From Pseudomonadales bacterium (lineage in GTDB: Bacteria; Pseudomonadota; Gammaproteobacteria; Pseudomonadales; UBA7239), in NCBI GenBank assembly GCA_028280345.1, contig JANQLY010000012.1:1-63790 (forward strand): a DNA stretch of 63,790 bases, given 5' to 3'. Both the position numbers and the translations under genes were made by a program. Every line of letters begins with the position of its first letter. The first letter of the stretch is position 1. Of this stretch, positions 46,975 to 55,900 are shown one piece after another. The notes below the pieces were generated by a model, which saw nothing but the letters and a program-made list of their open reading frames with translations, made no database searches and was not told the origin of the DNA.

Positions 46975-47823
46975 ATGAGCATCATAAAACCACCTTCCCT
47001 GACCCGCCCCGGCGGCCTCAACGATAACCAGCGCGGCAGCTTTCTGTTTGACTACGATGCGCTTGATGCCTTTGCGGCAGAGCACGCAGCCTCCTACAAA
47101 GCCGGTGCACCGTTTCCTCATATTGTGATCGATGACTTTATCGACGACGACCTCGTCGATGCACTGCTGGCAGGTATTCCCCAGCCCGACGCCAATAAGC
47201 AAACCCGTGATAACTCCTCTTATGTGGATGAAGGACGCAGTGTTCCGGCACAGCGCAGCAAGGTGGGCTTGCGCGAAGAGAAAGATTTTTCACCACTGCT
47301 GCGCCACCTGCTTTGGGAGATGAACTCACCAAGTTTTATTTTGTTTCTCGAAAAAATTACCGGCATCGCCAATCTGTTACCCGATCCGAAAATGCTCGGT
47401 GGCGGCACCCACCAGACCCTGCCCGGCGGTTTGTTACGCGTCCATGCGGATTTCAATATTCACCGTATCTACAATCTCGACCGCCGCCTTAATCTGATTA
47501 TTTATCTCAACAAGGACTGGCAGGAAGAATACGGTGGCCACCTCGAATTGTGGGACAAGGAGGTACAAAACTGCGTCGAGCGCGTGTTGCCAATCGCGAA
47601 GCGCTGTGTGATTTTCAGCACCGGCAGCGAAACCTGGCACGGTCACCCGCAGCCACTGACCTGCCCGGAAGGTCGGGCACGCCAATCGATTGCGCTGTAC
47701 TACTACACTAACGGACGCCCCGAGCACGAACGCAAGCCGCGTCATAAAACCCTGTGGCCCGAGCTACCTGGCGAGCAAATTGAAAACGCGAATATTGAAG
47801 GGTTTAGTCACAAACGCAAATAA
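46975..47823 (+). CDS. 2OG-Fe(II) oxygenase, prolyl 4-hydroxylase-like
   Basis: A 282-residue double-stranded beta-helix dioxygenase. The iron motif is HADFN (HxD) in LLRVHADFNIHR, the distal His is in TGSETWHGHPQPL, and RQSIALYYY carries the 2-oxoglutarate-binding Arg. The substrate is unknown. The start is uncertain: ATG at 46975 or GTG at 46957, and neither has a strong ribosome site. Confidence 0.9.
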   Translation: MSIIKPPSLTRPGGLNDNQRGSFLFDYDALDAFAAEHAASYKAGAPFPHIVIDDFIDDDLVDALLAGIPQPDANKQTRDNSSYVDEGRSVPAQRSKVGLREEKDFSPLLRHLLWEMNSPSFILFLEKITGIANLLPDPKMLGGGTHQTLPGGLLRVHADFNIHRIYNLDRRLNLIIYLNKDWQEEYGGHLELWDKEVQNCVERVLPIAKRCVIFSTGSETWHGHPQPLTCPEGRARQSIALYYYTNGRPEHERKPRHKTLWPELPGEQIENANIEGFSHKRK

Positions 47824-47876
47824 ACCCTGCCTGGCTCTCTCTGCCAGCTGAAAAACGCACCTTTTCAAAAATTAAC

Positions 47877-47905
47877 TTGCTATCCTGCTTTTTTATGAAT
47901 ACTAT
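47877..47905 (+). promoter_or_regulatory. Promoter of the tetR-RND operon
   Basis: TTGCTA (47877-47882), a 17-base spacer and TACTAT (47900-47905). The -10 box lies inside the left arm of the palindromic operator, so a bound repressor would block RNA polymerase. Confidence 0.6.
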
Positions 47906-47930
47906 TCGAACATTATTCGAATAGTATTCA
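47896..47930. promoter_or_regulatory. TetR operator, perfect inverted repeat
   Basis: TGAATACTATTCGAA (47896-47910), five bases CATTA, then its exact reverse complement TTCGAATAGTATTCA (47916-47930). Each arm ends in a smaller palindrome TTCGAA. It starts 21 bases before the tetR gene and covers the -10 box, so it is probably the autoregulatory site of the TetR protein and of the RND operon. Confidence 0.85.
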
Positions 47931-47950
47931 CTTATTAGCTTTAAGGTCTT

Positions 47951-48679
47951 ATGGCACCCGCACCGAAACACAGCCCGGAACAGCAACAGCAGTTAATCCT
48001 CGATGCCGCTATCAAGTGCATCGAGACCAGCTCTATTCTCGATTTCACCATGTCCGCCCTGTCGAAAGAGGCCGGACTTTCCATGGGCTCCATCTACAAA
48101 CATATCCAGACCAAGGAAGATGTCTTTGTTGCCCTGGCAACAACCATGTATAGCAACCTGCACGATGTGTTTGCACAGATTCTCGACCTGCCGATGCCAT
48201 TTCCCGTGCGTTTGATCGCGCTACAACTAACCGGCCCTGATACCGCCTGCTGTTACGAGTTTGGCGGCCATCTCGAAGGACTCGTCTCCAATGAAGTGGT
48301 ACTGCAACGCGCTTCTACCCAGTGGCTGGAGAAAATGATGTCCGCCGACCAGTCTGTCGAAGCATTGGTGCGGGAACGGATTGAGGCTGCGGTAGATAGC
48401 GGTGAACTCAACGTGAATGCTAGTGAACGCAACCGCGTGGTTGAGGAAATCATTGTCGGTATCTGGTCCATGCATGTCGGTTTTATTCAGGTCGCCAGAC
48501 AGCGCGAAGCACGCCATCTGGTTGGCGAGGGTATCGACGCCCCTTTTCCACTCAGTGTCGACGACACTATCATTCAGGCCCAGAAACATTTTTTAAATAC
48601 CTACCCATGGCAAGAGCCGATTACCAATGAGATGATCCGCCAGGCTTGCGATATCATGGTTCAACACAAGCTGCGCTAA
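47951..48679 (+). CDS. TetR/AcrR family transcriptional repressor
   Basis: A 242-residue regulator. The N-terminal helix-turn-helix is FTMSALSKEAGLSMGSIYKH (about 34-53), and the C-terminal ligand-binding domain is helical. It is followed after 28 bases by the RND adaptor and pump genes, and a strong palindrome lies upstream, so it likely represses the efflux operon and itself. The inducing ligand is unknown. Confidence 0.95.
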   Translation: MAPAPKHSPEQQQQLILDAAIKCIETSSILDFTMSALSKEAGLSMGSIYKHIQTKEDVFVALATTMYSNLHDVFAQILDLPMPFPVRLIALQLTGPDTACCYEFGGHLEGLVSNEVVLQRASTQWLEKMMSADQSVEALVRERIEAAVDSGELNVNASERNRVVEEIIVGIWSMHVGFIQVARQREARHLVGEGIDAPFPLSVDDTIIQAQKHFLNTYPWQEPITNEMIRQACDIMVQHKLR

Positions 48680-48707
48680 TCGCAGTAGACGTAAAGGAGT
48701 CCAGACA

Positions 48708-49835
48708 ATGCAACTCAAACGTTGGTTCATCACTCTCGGTGGCTGTCTCACCGTGCTAATCGCACTGGCCGGTATTAAGGGCATGCAGATCTCGGCCATG
48801 ATTGCATTTGCCGAATCCTTCCCGGAACCATCAGAGTCCGTGGAATCTGCTTACAGCGCGACACAACCCTATCGCAAAACCCTGACGGTGATCGGCAATG
48901 TTTCCGCACCGCAGTACATCACCTTGCACACAGAGGCAGCCGGGCGTGTTGAAGTCGTCGGTTTTAAACCCGGCGAACGGGTGGAAAAAGATCAGGTATT
49001 GCTGCAAATGGATGTGAGTGAGGAAACCGCCCGGCTCAATGCCGCCGAAGCACGCCTGACTCTGGCACAGAATATTTTTAAGCGCGCGGACAAACTGTTT
49101 GAATCCGGTGCTGTGAGTGAAGAAACCTATGACCGGGCGCGCGCAGAACTCGCTGCCATTAAAGCTGAAGTCGCGCGTCTTAATTCCCTGATTCGCAAGA
49201 AAACCGTTATCGCTCCGTTTGCCGGACAAACCGGCATTTATCACTTTGAAGTGGGCCAGTTTGTTTCCGACAACATACTCGTCACCGAACTCGTCGGTGA
49301 AACCAGTGATCTCTGGGTGGATTTCAAGGTACCGCAGTTCTATCCATTGTTATCCATCGGTACACCGGTTGAAATACAGCAGCTACGTCACGACGGGGAA
49401 AGGCAGTGGGTCAGCGCAACAATTATTGCGCGCAGCAACGACGTTGATAATCGCAACCGCAGCGTTACCTATCGGGCGCGGGTTTCAGTAGAGGACTTAC
49501 CGATCTCAATTAATTCCGGTGTCAGTGTACGGGTTCCGGTCAGTGCCGCAGTTGAAACGATTGTGATCCCTGTTACTGCGGTGCAACAGGACAACCTTGG
49601 CGAATATGTGTTTTTATTGGAACCCGATAATGAAGCCAACGGCTACCGCGCACAGCGTCAACCTGTCAGCGTAATTAGCAAACAAAACAAGACTGCGTTT
49701 ATTCGCGAGGGACTTAACGAAAACCAGTTAATCGCCACTGACGGCGCCTTCAAGTTGCACCCGGGGCTGCTGGTATTTACTGAGGCACCGGAACCGGTCG
49801 CTGCCAGCCTTCCTCAACAAAACGCTGCAAACTGA
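48708..49835 (+). CDS. RND efflux periplasmic adaptor (MFP)
   Basis: A 375-residue membrane-fusion protein with an N-terminal hydrophobic signal or anchor (LTVLIALAGIKGMQI). The lipoyl-like and helical hairpin region runs from ITLHTEAAGRVEVVGFKPGE to KTVIAPFAGQTGIYHFEVGQ. It couples the pump to an outer-membrane channel; no channel gene is encoded here. AAGGAG lies nine bases before the ATG. Confidence 0.95.
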   Translation: MQLKRWFITLGGCLTVLIALAGIKGMQISAMIAFAESFPEPSESVESAYSATQPYRKTLTVIGNVSAPQYITLHTEAAGRVEVVGFKPGERVEKDQVLLQMDVSEETARLNAAEARLTLAQNIFKRADKLFESGAVSEETYDRARAELAAIKAEVARLNSLIRKKTVIAPFAGQTGIYHFEVGQFVSDNILVTELVGETSDLWVDFKVPQFYPLLSIGTPVEIQQLRHDGERQWVSATIIARSNDVDNRNRSVTYRARVSVEDLPISINSGVSVRVPVSAAVETIVIPVTAVQQDNLGEYVFLLEPDNEANGYRAQRQPVSVISKQNKTAFIREGLNENQLIATDGAFKLHPGLLVFTEAPEPVAASLPQQNAAN

Positions 49836-49846
49836 GGTCGGGCGCT

Positions 49847-52800
49847 ATGGATATTTTTGTCAAACGTCCGATTCTGGCACTGGTGGTTTCACTGGTGCTA
49901 TTGCTCGCCGGGGGCTTCGCCGCGTTCAAAGTCTCGGTGCTGCAATTCCCCAAAATAGAAAGCTCTTCGCTCGTTATCACCACGGCTTATCCCGGCTCTT
50001 CTGCAGAAGTCGTACAGGGCTTTATTACTGACCCGGTTGAACGTGCAGCAATGACAATACCTGGTGTGGACTATATTGATTCCACCACCGTTGCCGGCCT
50101 GAGTACCGTCACGGCATGGCTCGAACTGGGTGAAGACAGTACCCGCGCACTTGCGGAGTTGACCACACGTATCGACCAGGTACGTTATGAACTGCCCATC
50201 GGCGCTGAAGACCCTTCCATTCAGGTACAACGTGCAGACCGCCCTGCCGCTTTGTTTTATCTTGATGTGCACGGTGCGGAATGGAGTCGCGCCGAGTTAT
50301 CGGATTTTTTGCAGCGCCAGGTCACACCACAACTCACTTCCATTGAAGGCGTACAGAAAGTTGGCCTTGAAGGTGGCCGCTTTCCTGCAATGCGCATCTG
50401 GCTCGACCCGATGAAACTCGCCGCAGTTAATCTCGGTGCCCAGGATGTATTAACGGCGCTGCAAAATAACAACATCATCACAACCCTCGGCAAATCGGAA
50501 AACAATTATCAGCAAATCCATCTGCTCAGTAATGCCACACTAAAAACCGTTACTGATTTTGAAAATCTTATCGTACGCCACGACAACGACAGCCTGGTGC
50601 GCATTGGCGATATTGCTCGCGTGGAGCTCGGTGAAGATCGCGGCACCATTGATGCACGCTATGACAAAGACACTCTCATTTATCTATCTATCTGGCCATT
50701 ACCAGGTGCCAATGAAATTGAAATCGGCAATGAAGTCTACAAGCGCCTCGAAACCATTAACGAGGCCTTACCAGATGGGCTCGAGATCAACACCGGTTTT
50801 GATGGCACTATCTATATGCGCAACGCGCTCAAGGAAATTTTTACTACACTGGCAGAAACGATTCTGCTCGTTGGCATTGTCGTTATCGCCCTGATGGGAT
50901 CGTTTCGTACTGCACTTGTACCACTGGTAACGATTCCGATCTCTATTCTCGGCAGTATTGCCGCCATGTATGTTATGGGCTTTACCCTGAACCTGCTCAC
51001 CGTGCTGGCGATTGTGCTCTCTGTTGGACTCGTAGTGGATGATGCAATTGTGGTGGTGGAAAATGTGGCACGGCATATGCGCGAAGGCAAACACCGCTTG
51101 CAAGCCGCGCTGATCAGCTCGCGCGAATTACTGCGCCCTATTTTTGCGATGACGTTTACCCTCGCCGCGGTTTATACACCGATCGGTTTTGTGTCCGGGC
51201 TCTCCGGCAGTCTGTTCCAGGAGTTTGCGTTTACACTCGCCGTTGCCGTTATTATGTCCGGTATTGTGGCAGTCACACTATCGCCCATTATGAGTGCCTA
51301 TGTGGTTGCTGACAAAGGGCACGAAGCCAAAATGACTCAACGAGTCAACAACAGCTTTGATAAGCTGAGAAAACTCTATGCACGCCTGCTAAACGCGAGT
51401 TTTGGCTGGCGCAACCAGGTGTTATTTATCGGCATCTTTTTAACGTTTCTTATCGTGCCCTACTATATGTTTTCCGCCAAGGAGCTGGCTCCGGTAGAAG
51501 ACCAAAGCAGTATCAACATTATTATTGAAGCACCGCCGGAAGCTTCACTCACCTATACCAACAACTATATGGATGATGTGATGGATCTTGTCAGTCCCAC
51601 ACCGGGCTTTTTTATGTCCTGGCAAATTGTCACACCTAACGGTGGCTTCGGCGGACTGGAGTTTGTCGATTTCGACGAGCGCGAGCGCAAGATGCAGGAC
51701 ATATTGCCGGACATGTTCTGGGAGCTGCAAACTATTACCGGCCTAAAGGTTCTCCCTGTTATGTTTCCGTCGCTACCCACCGCAGGCAATTTTGATGTGG
51801 AACTCGTCGTACAATCCAATGATGACTATATCGATATGCAACCCTATGCCTGGCAGCTGATTGATGCAGCCCAGCAAAGCGGACATTTTATGTTTGTCGA
51901 TACCAACCTTGAGGTAAACCTGCCACAAAAACGGCTGGTATTTGACCACAACCGTATCGCTGATCTCGGCATGGATGTGCAACATGTCAATATGCAACTC
52001 TCTACAATGATTGCGGAAAGAGATGTCAATCGCTTTAACGCCGGAGGCAAGGCTTATCGTGTCATTCCCATGATCGACAACTATGCACGCAGCAATACCG
52101 ACGCGATACTCGACTTGCAAATTAAAACACCAGAAGGCGAACTCATACCGCTGCATGCGATTGCCACACTGAAAACGGAAGTCGCACCACGTTTACTCGA
52201 CAAATTCAATCAACAGAAATCGTTTCGTATCTTCGGTGGCATTTTGCCCCATACCACCAATGACGCTGCACTCAAAGCTCTTGAAGACGCTGCGAAGGAA
52301 ATTCTTCCGGATCACTATACCGTGGATTACGCCGGTGTATCGCGCCAGCTGCGCAGCGAAGGTAACAGCATGATGCTGGTACTCGCCGTAGCAATGATGA
52401 TTGTTTATCTCGCATTGGTTGTGCAATTTAACAGTTTGCGCTTACCGCTAGTGATACTGATCGGCTCTGCGCCACTCGCGATTTCCGGCGCAATGATGTT
52501 TACCTTCCTCGGCTGGACAACCATTAATGTCTATTCGCAAATCGGTTTTGTCACACTGGTCGGGCTGATTGCCAAAAACGGCATTCTTGTCACCGAGTTC
52601 GCCCACGAGCTACAACGCAAGGGTAAAGCCAAGATTGAGGCGATCAATGAGGCCGCGCAAATTCGCTTGCGCCCGATTTTAATGACAACAGCAGCTACCG
52701 TGCTCGGTCACTTTCCACTGGTACTGGTTAGCGGACCCGGTGCAGAAGCGCGTAACAGCATCGGTATTATTCTGGTTGCCGGCATGGCAATTGGTACATT

Positions 52801-52924
52801 ATTCACACTGTTTATTTTGCCGAATGTGTACTTGTTGCTGGCGCGGGAAACGGAAAACGAGCCTGAAGAGCATATCGAGGAAGCAGACATACAGGTTGGC
52901 GAATACGCGACTGCCAGCGCCTGA
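49847..52924 (+). CDS. RND efflux pump, inner-membrane transporter
   Basis: A 1025-residue HAE-1-type proton-driven exporter with the two large periplasmic loops and 12 membrane segments. AIVLSVGLVVDDAIVVVENV is the TM4 region with the proton-relay Asp pair, and GLIAKNGILVTEF lies in TM10. The N-terminal FVKRPILALVVSLVLLLAGG is a family hallmark. Read 11 bases after the adaptor. Probable substrates are toxic hydrophobic compounds. Confidence 0.97.
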   Translation: MDIFVKRPILALVVSLVLLLAGGFAAFKVSVLQFPKIESSSLVITTAYPGSSAEVVQGFITDPVERAAMTIPGVDYIDSTTVAGLSTVTAWLELGEDSTRALAELTTRIDQVRYELPIGAEDPSIQVQRADRPAALFYLDVHGAEWSRAELSDFLQRQVTPQLTSIEGVQKVGLEGGRFPAMRIWLDPMKLAAVNLGAQDVLTALQNNNIITTLGKSENNYQQIHLLSNATLKTVTDFENLIVRHDNDSLVRIGDIARVELGEDRGTIDARYDKDTLIYLSIWPLPGANEIEIGNEVYKRLETINEALPDGLEINTGFDGTIYMRNALKEIFTTLAETILLVGIVVIALMGSFRTALVPLVTIPISILGSIAAMYVMGFTLNLLTVLAIVLSVGLVVDDAIVVVENVARHMREGKHRLQAALISSRELLRPIFAMTFTLAAVYTPIGFVSGLSGSLFQEFAFTLAVAVIMSGIVAVTLSPIMSAYVVADKGHEAKMTQRVNNSFDKLRKLYARLLNASFGWRNQVLFIGIFLTFLIVPYYMFSAKELAPVEDQSSINIIIEAPPEASLTYTNNYMDDVMDLVSPTPGFFMSWQIVTPNGGFGGLEFVDFDERERKMQDILPDMFWELQTITGLKVLPVMFPSLPTAGNFDVELVVQSNDDYIDMQPYAWQLIDAAQQSGHFMFVDTNLEVNLPQKRLVFDHNRIADLGMDVQHVNMQLSTMIAERDVNRFNAGGKAYRVIPMIDNYARSNTDAILDLQIKTPEGELIPLHAIATLKTEVAPRLLDKFNQQKSFRIFGGILPHTTNDAALKALEDAAKEILPDHYTVDYAGVSRQLRSEGNSMMLVLAVAMMIVYLALVVQFNSLRLPLVILIGSAPLAISGAMMFTFLGWTTINVYSQIGFVTLVGLIAKNGILVTEFAHELQRKGKAKIEAINEAAQIRLRPILMTTAATVLGHFPLVLVSGPGAEARNSIGIILVAGMAIGTLFTLFILPNVYLLLARETENEPEEHIEEADIQVGEYATASA

Positions 52925-52937
52925 TAGTACGTATTAG

Positions 52938-55900
52938 TTACGGATTATTTACTGTAATGCCCCGATAGGTATCATTGAACGGCAGGTTTCGGTCACTGTT
53001 ATTAGCCGGGTTGAGTCCCCGATCTATTTCGAGGCGATTGGGTAAACCATCCCTGTCGCTATCATCACCATCATCCGGTATACCATCACCATCACTATCC
53101 GCCAGATTCGGATTGGTACGAGAAGAAAACTCTTCTATGGCTGTCAAACCATCCCCATCACTATCAACAACAGTATCTGCTGCACTTTGACTATCAAGGC
53201 CGTTTTTCTCTTCCCAGAGCGTCGGCATGCCATCACTGTCATAGTCCCATTGCAACAGATAAACAGACGCCTTACCCGATGAAGACCCCTGTGGTGTACC
53301 ATAGCCATAACCAGGTGAACCGATGACCAGCCCCTGGTTATAGGCATGTAGTCCACCGTAACTACCGCCGCTAAAAGCATCTATACCATCACCGATGCTG
53401 TAGAGCGGACTGCCATCAACGCCGGAGTAGATCATAACCTTACCGATTTCCTGATTGGCGATATGGACATGAGGAGTCGCAATCACCACATCATCATAAC
53501 CATCCAGATTGACATCTCCGATACCCGTAAACCAGCGCCCCAGATAGCGCGCATACTGTGTACCGATAAAGTGGTGCAGTACCGCTCCATCCTGCCCGGA
53601 AAACACCACTGCTTCTCCGTAATAGTTATGATTGATATAACATCCGGCGATAATATCCGCATAGCCATCGCCGTTAACATCACCGGCTGCGGCAATAGCA
53701 CAGCTAAGTGATTCATACACCTGGGCATGCTCAATTTCATTAAGAGCATATAGCACACTACCGTCTACACCTGAATAAACTCTGACGCTCCCCCCTGCAC
53801 TGCTATGGCTATACGTTGCCATAAAATCATCATAGCCATCGGCATTAACATCGCCACTTTCACTCACTCGCCCTCCTAAAGAACTCACATCACCACCGCC
53901 ATAGATTTGATATAATATGCCGCCATTTTTTCCGGAGTAGACTGTTACAACACCGACATTGATACCAAACTCATCATCAATCGAAGAGCCAATCACAAAA
54001 TCTGCATAACCATCCCTGTTAACATCACCGGCACTACTGACACTGCGCAGAAAAAAGTCATTCTCAGCACTACCATAATAACGATAAAGCTCCACACCAT
54101 CTGCACCTGAAAACACATGCGCAGCACCAACATCAATGCCTGCCAACTCGGCACGAGAATCACCAACAATAATATCACTATAGCCATCACCATTAACATC
54201 ACCGGCAACATCTACGGATTCGCCAAAATCACTGGCATCCAAATCACCAAGCAGCTGATAAAGTAAACTACCATTAGCACCTGAATAAACATAAACAGCA
54301 CCATTACCCGGCCATGCATCATCGTATTCAGCACCGATAATAAAATCCTGATAACCATCGGCATTCACATCGCCAGCACCTTTAATCGCTCTGCCAAATC
54401 GATCATTTGCCGTGTCACCAAAAAACTCATACTGCAGCAAGTCAGGCTCAGTCGAATTTAAAGGATCACTATCGAGACTATCCGCCACACCATCGCCATC
54501 GTCATCCCAGTCGCTGTTATTACCAACCATATCGCCATCAGTATCAATAGATTCTGCATTATCCAACGGAAACGCATCATCGCCATCCAGCACGCCATCG
54601 ACATCCGTATCATCTATTAACGGATCAGCGCCCGCTTTGTATTCCTGAAGATTCGTTAAGTTATCCGCATCGTTATCATTGCTTGCATCATTCGCATCTA
54701 ACGGGTTCAGGCCATAGCTCAACTCCCAAATATCGGGTATCGCATCATTATCATCATCTATATCTTCACTATCACCGAGCCCATCACCATCATTATCAAA
54801 CACCACGAGCGGATTCAGCGGAGCTTCGTCAGTAGCATCATTAACACCATCGTTGTCAGTATCTGCCAGGTTCGGATCAGTGCCGAGATTAAATTCCTGT
54901 AAATTACTCAGACCATCCACATCCGGGTCAAAGGCAGCATCCGAAGCATTATTTTTCAACAAGCCGTGAACATCCTCCCAATTATCCAGCATCGTATCGC
55001 CATCCGTATCACTATCCAGATAGATGCGATAGACACGGCCGTAATCATCCCCCCCATTCAGCTCACCCACCAATACGCCCCGGGCCGGATCATTATCACT
55101 GCCATATGCATCAACATGCCAACCAAAACGGTCACCGGATACACCGCCAAAACGATACAGAACATCACCATCAATACCTGAATAAATGTAAACCGCACCA
55201 TCATAGTTATTCTGACCATGTTCTTGTCCGGCACCAACTGCAATATCGTGATATCCATCAGCGTTAATATCACCAATCAGACTGACCGAAGTAGCAAAAG
55301 GTGAGTCCATACACCCCTGCAATCGATACAGGATTGCCCCGTCACTTCCGGAATAGACCCGCACCTCTCCACCCGTTTCTTCAGGCGTATTCGGGCAATA
55401 CACACCACTCGTTGAAACCGATATTGCAAAGTCATCATAACTATCCAGGTTAATATCACCGAGTTGATTAATAGCTCCGAAAGACTCACCGGCGTAACTG
55501 TATAACAGAGCACCATCCACACCGGAAAAAACAGATACACCATTACTATTATTTTTCGCCATGATATCGGGATAGGTGTCGTTGTTAACATCTCCTGATG
55601 CACTCACATCAATACCCAGCCTTTCATCAACATTGCTTCCATAAATCGTTAGCAAGGTATCGCCATTTGCTCCCGACAGGATTCTGACAGCTCCCGCATC
55701 CTCTCCACCGATATCAGAGCGACTGATACCTATGACAATATCGCCAATTCCATCATTATCAACATCCCCTATTCCTTTCACCTGCTGCGCAAATTCATCA
55801 TCTTCAGCATCACCTTCAAGGCGATATAACAGCATACCGTCAATACCCGAATAGACGCTTAAGGTTCCATTATTTTCTTTTGAAGAGGCCGCAAAATCAT

